Assembly (NCBI GenBank): GCA_015067785.1
Contig: SVLR01000020.1
Span: 1-39,080, forward strand
DNA length: 39,080 nt
DNA from: Oscillospiraceae bacterium
GTDB lineage: Bacteria > Bacillota > Clostridia > Oscillospirales > Oscillospiraceae
Direction: 5' to 3'
This document shows, in pieces, positions 16,367 to 24,440 of the stretch. Under the pieces are notes generated by a model. It was given only the letters and a program-made list of their open reading frames with translations, had not been told where the DNA came from and did not search any database. The translations under genes and the position numbers were made by a program. Numbering within the stretch: position 1 is the stretch's first letter; every line of letters begins with the position of its first letter.

Positions 16367-17536
16367 ATGAAACGCGTATTTTTAATCGTCCTGGATTCTT
16401 TCGGAATCGGTGCAATGCCCGATTCCCCCGCTTTCGGTGATGTAGGGGTCAACACTCTCCATTCCTGCGCCACCTCCGGAAAGCTCCATATTCCCAATAT
16501 GATCGCCGCCGGTCTCGGCAATATCGACGGTGTCTCCTGCCTGCCCAAGACGGATGCGCCCACCGGTGCATATGCCCGACTGACAGAAAAGTCTATGGGA
16601 AAGGACACCACCATCGGTCACTGGGAGATCGCAGGGTTAATATCCCCCGATCCTCTGCCCACCTATCCCGACGGCTTCCCCGAGGAGATCCTCACCCCCT
16701 TCCGTGCCGCCACAGGCCGAGGTGTGCTGGCAAATGCCCCTTGGAGCGGCACTGCCGTGCTGGATGCCTATGGAGAAGAGCATATGAAAACCGGGGATCT
16801 CATCGTCTACACCTCTGCGGACTCTGTATTCCAAATCGCCGCCCACGAGGACATTATTCCCCCGGAGCAGCTTTATGAATACTGCCGCATTGCCCGGAAG
16901 CTCCTTGTTGGCAAGCACGGTGTAGGCCGTGTCATTGCCCGCCCCTTTGTCGGTGAAAAGGCAGGCAGCTTCAAGCGCACCGCCAACCGTCACGATTTTT
17001 CCTTAGAGCCGCCCAAGGAAACGCTCTTGGATGCCATCAAAGCTGCAGGCCTTGACAGCATTGCCGTCGGTAAGATCTTCGACATCTTCGCCGGCATTGG
17101 CACCACAGAGCATGTATATAACGAGTCCAATGCCAACGGTATGGAACACGCGCTGCGTTATGCCGATCAGGACTTTACCGGTCTGTGCTTTGTGAATTTG
17201 GTGGACTTTGATATGGTCTACGGTCACCGTCGGAACATCGATGGCTACGCGCTGGCGCTGAGTGAATTTGACGTCTGGCTGCCCAAGTTCCTCGAAAAAC
17301 TGGGCGAAGACGACCTCGTAATGGTCACCGCCGACCACGGCTGTGACCCCGGCTATACCGCCACCACCGACCACACCCGAGAATATGTTCCCCTTTTGGT
17401 GCTGGGCAAAAATGTAAAGCCCGTAAACTTAGGTACCCGCCACAGCTTTGCAGACATTGCCGCCACCGTAGCGGAAATGCTAAATGTAAAATTGGACACC
17501 ACCGGTGAAAGCTTTGCAAAGGAGGTCTTAAAATGA
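16367..17536 (+). CDS. deoB: Phosphopentomutase
   Basis: Interconverts (deoxy)ribose-1-phosphate and -5-phosphate, linking deoD to deoC. 389 aa, alkaline-phosphatase superfamily, Mn2+-dependent. Metal ligand D10 in VLDSFGIG; phosphorylated Thr T81 in GKDTTIGHWE; cap domain in the middle with VYTSADSVFQIAAHE; C-terminal metal site VTADHGCDPGYTATTDHTREYVPLL. The motif has TTI where Bacillus has TMT, but the nucleophile position is kept. GAGGT lies 8 nt before the ATG. It overlaps cdd by 4 bp (ATGA). Confidence 0.97.
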   Translation: MKRVFLIVLDSFGIGAMPDSPAFGDVGVNTLHSCATSGKLHIPNMIAAGLGNIDGVSCLPKTDAPTGAYARLTEKSMGKDTTIGHWEIAGLISPDPLPTYPDGFPEEILTPFRAATGRGVLANAPWSGTAVLDAYGEEHMKTGDLIVYTSADSVFQIAAHEDIIPPEQLYEYCRIARKLLVGKHGVGRVIARPFVGEKAGSFKRTANRHDFSLEPPKETLLDAIKAAGLDSIAVGKIFDIFAGIGTTEHVYNESNANGMEHALRYADQDFTGLCFVNLVDFDMVYGHRRNIDGYALALSEFDVWLPKFLEKLGEDDLVMVTADHGCDPGYTATTDHTREYVPLLVLGKNVKPVNLGTRHSFADIAATVAEMLNVKLDTTGESFAKEVLK

Positions 17537-17925
17537 CGCCTCAGCAGCTTATCGAAAAAGCAAAAGAAGCACGGCTTCAATCCTACTCCCCTTACTCCGG
17601 TTTCAAGGTAGGCGCTGCGCTGCTGTGCAGCGACGGCACGGTGTACACGGGCTGTAATATCGAAAATTCCTCCTTTACCCCCACCATCTGCGCGGAACGC
17701 ACCGCCATCTTTAAGGCGGTCTACGACGGCAGGCGGGACTTTACCGCCATCGCCATCGTCGGCGGTAAGGAAGATCCGGACGCCGCCTGCGCTCCCTGCG
17801 GTGTCTGCCGACAGGTAATGGGCGAATTCTGCGGGCCGGACTTTATGGTCTACTTCCCCGACGGGGGTGGCGGTATCGTAGAAGAAAAGCTTTCCGCCCT
17901 CCTCCCCCACAGCTTTAAGCTATAA
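17533..17925 (+). CDS. cdd: Cytidine deaminase
   Basis: Zn-dependent deamination of (deoxy)cytidine to (deoxy)uridine. 130 aa, the homotetrameric type. Zn ligands C53, C89, C92 and catalytic E55 sit in TICAERTAIFKAV and APCGVCRQVMGEF; YSPYSGFKVGAAL and GCNIENSSFTPT bind substrate. GGAGGT inside the deoB end is 6 nt before the ATG, and the ATGA overlap implies translational coupling. Last gene of the deo operon. Confidence 0.97.
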   Translation: MTPQQLIEKAKEARLQSYSPYSGFKVGAALLCSDGTVYTGCNIENSSFTPTICAERTAIFKAVYDGRRDFTAIAIVGGKEDPDAACAPCGVCRQVMGEFCGPDFMVYFPDGGGGIVEEKLSALLPHSFKL

Positions 17926-17935
17926 TATAGCGCCC

Positions 17936-18010
17936 CCCCCCGACAAATACTGAACTGCCCCAATTTGTGCGGATAGCACAAATTGGGGCAGTTCAGTATT
18001 TGTCGGGGGG
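17936..18010. repeat. Perfect 35-bp inverted repeat downstream of cdd
   Basis: Arms at 17936-17970 and 17976-18010 are exact reverse complements with a 5-nt loop GGATA. The outer parts read CCCCCCGACAAATAC, the inner TGAACTGCCCCAATTTGTGC. It could end deo transcription, but no T-run follows on either side. Inner ends start TG and end CA, as transposon tips often do. A MITE-like element or fused IS ends are possible. Confidence 0.85.
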
Positions 18011-18068
18011 ATTCTATTAGCAATCAGCCATTTATGGCAGCCTGTAGTGCAGTACACAAAAGAGGAAA

Positions 18069-18803
18069 TTATACTCTATACCTATTGGCAACTTTCTGTA
18101 CGCATTTTTTTGCAATCACAATTTGTTCGGCAGAAACTGCTTCATCAAAGTCGCAGAAGGTGTTTTCCGAAACATCGTTGCCTGTTAAGATTTTGTACCA
18201 TATAAGACCAAGGGCATATCTACCAAGGCCTAAACTTGCATGAAAAGTATCTCGATGGACTCTTTCGATTCCGTTTTCAATCATAGCGCCGAACACTTCG
18301 CCGGATGGAATAATATAATCTGCACTCATGTGTTGTGCTGCTGTCTGATAGGACTTTACAATGTCACAAAGCATCTCTTTATAATCGCCATATCCCAGCT
18401 CTGCCGTCAGGCGATAGCTGCCCTGCTCATAGGCCCATGTCTGATGCAAGGCAAGCTTTGCTTTTGGTGCGCACAGCCTTATATATTCAGCCAGCTTATT
18501 GAGGTATGGCTGGTATGTATCGTAATCGGGTGCTTGATGGCTCACCTGCTGGACTGTAATAATATCCCAATCGCGGCTGAGCAGTGCTTCTTTTAAGGAA
18601 ACCTTGAAATTGGTATTCTCCCCGTTCATCTCCAGTGCATAGGCGTCCTGCTCACTGAGCATATTTCGGTAATGCTGAGAAAGGGAGCATCCGCCGATAT
18701 CCAAATTAAATGTATGCAAAGCAAAGCCATCCGCTTTTGCAATGCCGTGCAAATATCTTTGCGCGTCACAGGAAAAGCTGTTTCCGATGGACAAAATATT
18801 CAT
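18069..18803 (-). CDS. DUF4886-family SGNH-hydrolase-like protein
   Basis: 244 aa with no signal peptide. The N-terminal MNILSIGNSFSCDAQRYLH carries the GNSFS nucleophile block (S9), DIITVQQVSHQAPDY (80-94) matches the family's second block, and RDTFHASLGLGRYALGL (184-200) provides the D185-x-x-H188 dyad. These are the expected SGNH-type catalytic elements. Family members are often encoded near glycan-degradation genes, but no substrate is assigned here. GGAGGTG lies 8 nt before the ATG. It follows the membrane protein gene by 76 bp on the same strand and is probably co-transcribed. Confidence 0.8.
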   Translation of the reverse strand: MNILSIGNSFSCDAQRYLHGIAKADGFALHTFNLDIGGCSLSQHYRNMLSEQDAYALEMNGENTNFKVSLKEALLSRDWDIITVQQVSHQAPDYDTYQPYLNKLAEYIRLCAPKAKLALHQTWAYEQGSYRLTAELGYGDYKEMLCDIVKSYQTAAQHMSADYIIPSGEVFGAMIENGIERVHRDTFHASLGLGRYALGLIWYKILTGNDVSENTFCDFDEAVSAEQIVIAKKCVQKVANRYRV

Positions 18804-18879
18804 AAAAGCAACACCTCCGCATATGTAAATTAAGATAATGACTTAAATTCTTCGATAGCAGCCTGTCGCTTTCGCGAAA

Positions 18880-20124
18880 TTACTTCGTATCGAAATTGTT
18901 GCTTCGCAAAAGAGGGGTATCTTCTTGCGCTTCAACCTCCAAAACACAGTTTTTGATAATAAAGCTTCCTGTAGGATCCTCCGGATCCACATCTTTATAG
19001 AACACGGTAAAGCACAGCTCCCGAACATTGCGAAGCTCTTCATAGCGAAGCCTCTGGAGCTTAAGCACACAAGTTCGGAAATTGCTTGTGGGGCGAAGCC
19101 GTTGTTCGTACTTGATGATCTGGTCCACACCGTATTTCAGTTCCATTGTAACCGTAATATTGTCATCGACCATATAATCAAATTTTAGTGCGCAGCCAAG
19201 ATCATAATAAGTCGTCCAATCGTTCCCAAGCAGATCGTTTGTGACTGCCATAGTAAATGTTTGCGGCTCATATGTCCTGCTGCTGTTCATATGTACCTTT
19301 GCCCGGAATGCCTGCTTATGCGAAAGGGTGCATTTAAGATCTTGATAGCCATAAGAAATATCGATGTCTTCCGCCTCACACGGCCATATTGAGGAAAGAT
19401 CGATTTTAAATGTATTTCCAGTGATGTAATCCTGAATAGCAGCCTCAAAGCTGTCATTACAATCGCAGCCTTCATCCCCACCAAATAGGATATCCCGGCT
19501 TTTTCCGGTAGAATATTGGTACTTTTGCGCCATAGTGTATTCTTGTCCGCTCTCAATATCGGTATAAGATACAGTAAGGATCAGCTGCGGCTCCAGCTCT
19601 GCTTTTAGATAAGACGCACGGAGATATTTGTAAATGGGTGTACCTGGGGCGATCTCAAAGCTTAGCTTCTGCGTGGCTTTCTTTGGAATAAAGGGAAACA
19701 GCTCTTCTTCTGTTGTGATATCCTGTCCACACTTCGCAATAAGCGTGGCAGTAAGATTGTAAACATCTTTTCCTGCAGTATTCAGCTTCAGGCTTGCCCG
19801 ATTCCTGCTCTCAACAATGATCTCAGGACTGATCCTGACCTTGCTACGCAGATCGAAAAGACTCACCGTAAAGACGGAAGACAACAGTGTAACAGCAAAA
19901 AGTCCAAGCATCGAGAACGCTGTCTGCAAATAATGATCTCTACTGTCCACTTCTCCAAAACCCAGCAGATACAAAATAAAGTCCACAAATGGAACAGCTG
20001 GCTCATCTTTCCCTGCGGCTGCCGTTTCTATGGCGTACCATGTCAGAGCGACTATTCCTAAGAACAGGAAGAAGACCAGCACGATTTTCAAAATTCTCCA
20101 AACTGCTTTCAATGCTTCTTTCAT
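18880..20124 (-). CDS. Two-helix membrane protein, possibly Kir-channel-like
   Basis: 414 aa, no family recognised with certainty. Two hydrophobic helices (about 12-32 and 66-91) flank a short amphipathic segment FVDFILYLL followed by GFGE (55-58), the place and form of a K+-channel selectivity filter. A beta-rich soluble region follows. The block FEIAPGTPIYKYLRASYL, LILTVSYTDIESGQEY and KYQYSTGKSRDILFG (about 156-215) resembles by eye the cytoplasmic domain of prokaryotic inward rectifiers (SPLY..., ...sY...DIlwG). The last about 190 residues look like further beta-domains. Channel function is inference. GAGGTGAC is 3-4 nt before the ATG, behind a good promoter. Confidence 0.7.
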   Translation of the reverse strand: MKEALKAVWRILKIVLVFFLFLGIVALTWYAIETAAAGKDEPAVPFVDFILYLLGFGEVDSRDHYLQTAFSMLGLFAVTLLSSVFTVSLFDLRSKVRISPEIIVESRNRASLKLNTAGKDVYNLTATLIAKCGQDITTEEELFPFIPKKATQKLSFEIAPGTPIYKYLRASYLKAELEPQLILTVSYTDIESGQEYTMAQKYQYSTGKSRDILFGGDEGCDCNDSFEAAIQDYITGNTFKIDLSSIWPCEAEDIDISYGYQDLKCTLSHKQAFRAKVHMNSSRTYEPQTFTMAVTNDLLGNDWTTYYDLGCALKFDYMVDDNITVTMELKYGVDQIIKYEQRLRPTSNFRTCVLKLQRLRYEELRNVRELCFTVFYKDVDPEDPTGSFIIKNCVLEVEAQEDTPLLRSNNFDTK

Positions 20125-20143
20125 AGTGTCACCTCACGAAGCT

Positions 20144-20172
20144 ATCATAGCAGAAATAGCAATTGTATGCAA
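20144..20172 (-). promoter_or_regulatory. Promoter of the membrane protein / DUF4886 unit
   Basis: Minus-strand TTGCAT, 17-bp spacer, TATGAT, 19 bp before the ATG. Confidence 0.75.
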
Positions 20173-20544
20173 GAAATAAAAACCAAAGCACAGCAGAAAA
20201 ACACCCCAAATATGGCAAAGGCCTTTGTCCAGTACACAGCTGCAGAGCCTGCTTCAGTACAAACTCTGATATTCACCCATAGTATGGCGTCGAAAGTTTT
20301 TCAAGTATGTTTCTATACTGCTGTCCATTGCATCACGTCGGTTTTGGCGGTGTGCACGCCGTCGATTACTGATGTCTGCAATGACTCTTGTGTGGTCAAA
20401 AACTGTGTAAATACCGGTAATTACAGTGGAAAATACCTCCTTATGTATGAGCCTACTTAAGTTGAATCACACAAAAGTAAAATTGGCGGCATGGACACAA
20501 GTATTGGAACAGAAAAGATTTTGAAAATATAGGGGTACATATAT
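20173..20544. other. Non-coding stretch between membrane protein and recombinase
   Basis: No convincing gene. A plus-strand frame (20167-20460) has atypical composition and no ribosome binding site. On the minus strand two overlapping short frames (34 and about 60 codons) lack usable starts, though an AAGGAGG occurs near 20443. One of them ends DGVHTAKTDVMQWTAV and may be a gene remnant. This is a plausible left flank of the recombinase unit. Confidence 0.4.
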
Positions 20545-20580
20545 AAAAACGCAGCCCCCACCGGTTAAGATGGGAGCTGC
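20545..20580 (-). terminator. Intrinsic terminator downstream of the serine recombinase
   Basis: GCAGCTCCCA and TGGGGGCTGC arms (20551-20580) around a 10-nt loop, followed on the minus strand by GTTTTTATAT. Confidence 0.7.
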
Positions 20581-20648
20581 GGTAGAATATTTGCGATTGT
20601 ACTTTTCGTCAGTTTAGACGCTGTCCGGATTTATACCGGAACATAAAC

Positions 20649-22391
20649 TCAGCAATTACTTGCTTTCTTTGATCGCAGCCTGTCTTGTGCAATACAACAT
20701 GGGTAAATGGAATCGGACAAGGCAAAAACCTTGTCCGTGTTCACTCTACCCTTAACCTTGCAGGCTATCGGCTCATTGGATGCGTCCGTACGGAGATACC
20801 ATTCAAAATGGTCATCAAAGACGATAATCTGCTTCACAAAAGCCGTGACTACCAGCTCGGGAATTATATTGTCTTCACTATCCACGCACACATAATCAGC
20901 CAGCAATGCTTGCAGCCGTCGGATGCGTTCCTCCAGAACCTCCTGCGTGTTGTTCTCGGTCAGTTCTCTGCGTAGGACAGCTATTTCCTCCTGAACGGTC
21001 TCCATATCGGCTCCAATTTGTGCCTCGTTCTGCTTGAACACAACTGCGTCCAGCGTTCCGTCCAACAGGAAGTTCATATTGCGTTGCTTCCGCTGCGACA
21101 AACTCTCCAGTTCTGCCTCTTTCATGGCCAGGGCGGATTTGGTGTAGGCATCATCCCCAGTACTTTCCAGATAGTTAGCCAACATCCGGCTTGCCAAGTC
21201 TACAACGGCATCCTTTTCAGGCAAAAAATCCTTGAACAGGCGATTTGCCATAAACTCCAGTTTCCACCGTGGCACGAACTGAGAATTGCAATACCCCTCG
21301 TAGGGCAATCCCTTTTTCTTACGGTTTTCCGGCGTTCCGTTTCTGGATACATCCCGGCATAGATAAGCAACTTTTTTGCTATCGCCCGCACCGGAATAGT
21401 GGGCACGGGTCACATTGCAGCCACAGGAACATTTGAGCAGCTTTGCCCATTCGTCAATGGCTGGCTTTTTGCCCTTTCGGGTCTGCCGGAACGGAATGCA
21501 CCGGGCGGCCATAATGCTTTGTACCCGGTCAAACTCTTCCTTGGTAACGATGGGGGTGTGCCGTCCATCGGCATGCTGGAATTTTATCTCACCATAGTTT
21601 TTACAGCGCTTCTGGTCAAGATAGTCCTTTACATACTGCTTGTGATAAGTAAGCACACCATAGTAAAAGCTATTTTTCAGCACTTTGGAAATGTTGCTCT
21701 CGTGCCAGTTTGTCTTGCCCTGCGCTGTCCGGCGGCCTTGACGCTCCAACTCGTCCTTGATAAGGGACAGCCCCATCCCGGATAGGTACATATCGTAAAT
21801 CATGCGGACAGTATCGGCCTGCTCCTCGTTGATTTCGTAACAGACCGTTTTGCGACGCTCACCGGGGGCTTTACTTTCGTAGCGGTCATAGCCCAGAATG
21901 TTGCCATTGCCGTAATATACGCCATTTGCCATACTGATTTTTTGACCGTCCTTAGCACGGGTAGAAACCTTACGGCTTTCCTCTTGTGCCAACGAAGCCA
22001 TAATAGCGTAGCGAATTGTCATATCTTCTGAGTTTTCCGTATCAATGTTGTCATTTAGGAAAAGAATGCTTACATTGCACTTTGCGAATTTTCTGGCATA
22101 CTCGAATGCCTCCTCAATGTTTCTGGCGAAGCGGGAAAGCTCACGAGTCACAATTTTGTCAAAACGGCCAATGTGTGCGTCGGCATACATTTGCATAAAA
22201 CCCTCACGCTTTTTGACACTGGTTCTGGTGACTCCCTTATCGGAGTAGATGTCAACCATTTCCCATTCCGGGTGCCGCAGTAATTCGGCTTTGTACCATT
22301 CAATCTGATTGTCAAAGGCATTCATTTGCGCTTCATGCTCGGTGGATACGCGGGCGTAAAATGCCACGCGGATTTTCTTTATAGTTTCCAT
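20649..22391 (-). CDS. Large serine recombinase (integrase/resolvase family)
   Basis: Site-specific recombinase using a serine nucleophile for integration or excision of mobile DNA. 580 aa. The resolvase catalytic domain (1-145) has FYARVSTEHEAQ with nucleophile S16, IYSDKGVTRTSVKKREGF and IVTRELSRFARN. The Recombinase domain (about 165-300) has GNILGYDRYE and NSFYYGVLTYHKQY. A zinc ribbon follows (LLKCSCGCNVTRAHY ... YLCRD ... GYCNS), then a coiled coil (about 420-500) typical of large serine integrases. AAAGGAAC precedes the ATG by 7 nt. It is preceded by a small ORF and an XRE regulator on the same strand. The element's ends could not be assigned. Confidence 0.95.
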   Translation of the reverse strand: METIKKIRVAFYARVSTEHEAQMNAFDNQIEWYKAELLRHPEWEMVDIYSDKGVTRTSVKKREGFMQMYADAHIGRFDKIVTRELSRFARNIEEAFEYARKFAKCNVSILFLNDNIDTENSEDMTIRYAIMASLAQEESRKVSTRAKDGQKISMANGVYYGNGNILGYDRYESKAPGERRKTVCYEINEEQADTVRMIYDMYLSGMGLSLIKDELERQGRRTAQGKTNWHESNISKVLKNSFYYGVLTYHKQYVKDYLDQKRCKNYGEIKFQHADGRHTPIVTKEEFDRVQSIMAARCIPFRQTRKGKKPAIDEWAKLLKCSCGCNVTRAHYSGAGDSKKVAYLCRDVSRNGTPENRKKKGLPYEGYCNSQFVPRWKLEFMANRLFKDFLPEKDAVVDLASRMLANYLESTGDDAYTKSALAMKEAELESLSQRKQRNMNFLLDGTLDAVVFKQNEAQIGADMETVQEEIAVLRRELTENNTQEVLEERIRRLQALLADYVCVDSEDNIIPELVVTAFVKQIIVFDDHFEWYLRTDASNEPIACKVKGRVNTDKVFALSDSIYPCCIAQDRLRSKKASNC

Positions 22392-22432
22392 TTGTGTAGT
22401 TCCTTTCGGTGAGTATGTTGTGTAATGGTGAG

Positions 22433-22609
22433 TTAGGCAGCTTCTTTGTCAGCAAGCTTGGCAACGAACGCTTCGTATTCAGGCATCGCGACGTTTTGGT
22501 AAACAATGCCCAGCAGTTCCTTGCGAGAAATCTGACCGTCGATGTAAAGCTGCTCAATGAGCTTCAGTGCAGCGAACACGGTATCGCGGCTTACATTTTG
22601 AGTCTTCAC
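22433..22609 (-). CDS. Small hypothetical protein upstream of the recombinase
   Basis: 58 aa from a GTG at 22609 (VKTQNVSRDT), with GGAG 9 nt upstream; an ATG at 22675 would add 22 poorly composed residues. The sequence SRDTVFAALKLIEQLYIDGQISRKELLGIVYQN is predicted helical and acidic. It contains no metal or DNA-binding motif I can name. The close 41-bp spacing to the recombinase suggests a helper, such as a directionality or expression factor, but that is only context. Confidence 0.65.
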   Translation of the reverse strand: MKTQNVSRDTVFAALKLIEQLYIDGQISRKELLGIVYQNVAMPEYEAFVAKLADKEAA

Positions 22610-22759
22610 TCTGTCCGTCTCCTGTATTCCTCTGCCTGTACTATAGTAATTATGGCTTACAGCACACATGAACAATTCGAATCTCGAGCGGCAGATAATC
22701 TATTCAAGCGAACAGATTAAGACAGAGTGCCATTTTCTTATACACAAGCTTTTTTATAC

Positions 22760-22790
22760 AAAAGCGCCGTGCGAAATTCATCACACGGCG
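22760..22790 (-). terminator. Intrinsic terminator of the XRE regulator gene
   Basis: CGCCGTG/CACGGCG arms (22765-22771, 22784-22790), followed on the minus strand by CTTTTGTAT and then more A/T. Confidence 0.7.
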
Positions 22791-22797
22791 TTAACCA

Positions 22798-23070
22798 TTA
22801 TTTATCTATGGGGTTGGTGCTGATTTCCTCCCGGTTTAGCAAGGCATCGTAACTAACCTTTAGCACATCGGCCAGATATACAAGCTCTATGTCGGTAACA
22901 AACCTCTTTCCGGCTTCAATGCGCTGAATGGCATTCTTGTCCACATCCAGCCCGTGAAGCTGGAGTTGTCCGGCAAGCTGATTTTGGGAAAGACCGGCAG
23001 CCTTACGCAGTGCAGCAATATTCCTGCCGCAAATATTATTATCTCCGCTTTTGGTTTTGTTTATAAACAC
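22798..23070 (-). CDS. XRE-family helix-turn-helix regulator
   Basis: 90 aa from a GTG at 23070, preceded by AAAGGAG with 8-nt spacing; longer frames to 23124 lack such a site. The HTH_3 domain is RNIAALRKAAGLSQNQLAGQLQLHGLDVDKNAIQRIEAGKR in outline, with LSQNQLA as helix 2 and KNAIQRIE as recognition helix, followed by the C-terminal DIELVYLADVLKVSYDALL. It most likely represses its own promoter and the divergent lipoprotein promoter; TGACA/TGTCA arms are in the shared region. Confidence 0.88.
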   Translation of the reverse strand: MFINKTKSGDNNICGRNIAALRKAAGLSQNQLAGQLQLHGLDVDKNAIQRIEAGKRFVTDIELVYLADVLKVSYDALLNREEISTNPIDK

Positions 23071-23103
23071 TTCTCTATCTCCTTTAGCATAAAATACCAT
23101 TTC

Positions 23104-23146
23104 TTGACATTCACCACTTGTCATTTTGAATATTGTATGCTAAAAT
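23104..23146 (+). promoter_or_regulatory. Promoter with inverted-repeat operator, XRE regulator // lipoprotein
   Basis: Plus strand TTGTCA (23118-23123), 17-bp spacer, TAAAAT (23141-23146) with a TGC extension. TGACA (23105-23109) and TGTCA (23119-23123) form an inverted repeat covering the -35 box. A second GACATT/AATGTC repeat lies in the 5' leader near 23159-23175. Confidence 0.6.
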
Positions 23147-23210
23147 AAGGAGCAGAATGACATTTACAGAATGTCGCCCAAAAGAAATATAGAGAGGAGC
23201 AAAATGAAAT

Positions 23211-24440
23211 ATGAAACGCAAAGTTATGATGAGACTGGTGGTGGCACTCATCACTGTAATTTGTGTTGCAGGGGTTCTGCTTGCATGTTGCAGCCAAGGT
23301 GACTACCATTTCTGCACCCTCGGTGCAAAACAAACAGCAACTGTCGGTACTTCTGACAAATGTACCGAAACCTATCGCGTCTGCAGTGATTGCGGAAAGA
23401 AAACAGTCATTTCTTCCACAAACCACGATTACGATGCCAGCGAGCCTCAGGTCATTTTCAAAGACGGAGCGGCGACGGGATACCAGCAGACTTCCACTTG
23501 TAAGGTTTGCGAGTTCGTTTATACGCGCTTGCTGACTGACGGTGAGATTTACGAGGCTGGACTTCCCTCTATCGAAGAGCTCAACACTGTTCACGTTTGG
23601 GAGCAGACCGAAACCGCAGCAACCAAGGCAGAGTATGAAGCATATCTTGCCGATATGGGACAGACAGATACGGTACCTGTAGATGAAGGCTATATGTCCA
23701 CATACTATACACTTGTGCGTTCCTGCAACCTGTGCGACAAGACGGAAACAATTGTACAGCGCCGTGATGTACCCGACCCCAATTATAAGCCCGATAACAC
23801 GACGCCTACGCAGCCCCTTCCTGACAACAATGAAGGTGACAAGACTTGTACGCACACCTATATTTCCAAGCCCATGCCGCCCACTTGTACTGCAAGGGGC
23901 TATACGGAGTATGTCTGCAACAAGTGCGGCAATAGCTACACTTCCGATTATGTGGAGGCAACGGGACATGCTTGGAACGTAACTTCTACGAAGAACGCCA
24001 CTTGTACTGCCAGCGGTACGCAATCTTCCTCTTGTAAGACTTGCGGAAAGAATAAGACGGAAACACTTAAACCCACTGGTCACAGCTACGGTACTTGGGA
24101 AACTACAAAGGCTGCGACTTGTGATACCAACGGCGTAAAGACCCGCAATTGCAAGAATTGCACCCACAGCGAAACGGGCACAATTTCTGCAACGGGTCAC
24201 GCTTGGGACGAAGGCAAGGTTACCGTTACACCAGCGGATTGTAATGCAATGGGTATCCGCACTTACACCTGTACGACTTGCGGCAGTACCCGAACCGAGC
24301 AAATCAAGGGCAGCCACTCCCTCGGCGACTGGGAATATGAGGAATATACCTTTGATTATTATGGAAGCAAAATCGTATCCCACCATCAGGTACGCAAGTG
24401 CACGAAGTGCAGCTATAAGGAAGCAGACAATAGGCCGTAA
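23211..24440 (+). CDS. Cys-repeat lipoprotein, C-terminus lost at a breakpoint
   Basis: 409 aa. Signal peptide with lipobox LLAC, lipidated C26. The N-terminal part has scattered CxxC pairs. From about 226 on there are four tandem repeats of about 39 aa, each with C-x9-C-x2-C and ending GH or SH: C226/C236/C239/H253, C265/C275/C278/H291, C304/C314/C317/H330, C344/C354/C357/H369. A fifth is cut after C397/C400. Such repeats occur in surface proteins of gut clostridia and may bind metal; function unknown. The last codons (RP, stop) come from the neighbouring deacetylase locus in antisense, so the natural end is missing. GAGGAG is 11 nt before this ATG; an out-of-frame ATG lies 8 nt upstream of it. 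Confidence 0.8.
   Translation: MKRKVMMRLVVALITVICVAGVLLACCSQGDYHFCTLGAKQTATVGTSDKCTETYRVCSDCGKKTVISSTNHDYDASEPQVIFKDGAATGYQQTSTCKVCEFVYTRLLTDGEIYEAGLPSIEELNTVHVWEQTETAATKAEYEAYLADMGQTDTVPVDEGYMSTYYTLVRSCNLCDKTETIVQRRDVPDPNYKPDNTTPTQPLPDNNEGDKTCTHTYISKPMPPTCTARGYTEYVCNKCGNSYTSDYVEATGHAWNVTSTKNATCTASGTQSSSCKTCGKNKTETLKPTGHSYGTWETTKAATCDTNGVKTRNCKNCTHSETGTISATGHAWDEGKVTVTPADCNAMGIRTYTCTTCGSTRTEQIKGSHSLGDWEYEEYTFDYYGSKIVSHHQVRKCTKCSYKEADNRP

Noticed and set aside
20167..20460. 97-codon plus-strand frame
   Set aside because: No ribosome binding site, overlaps the -35 box of the divergent promoter and has no recognisable pattern.
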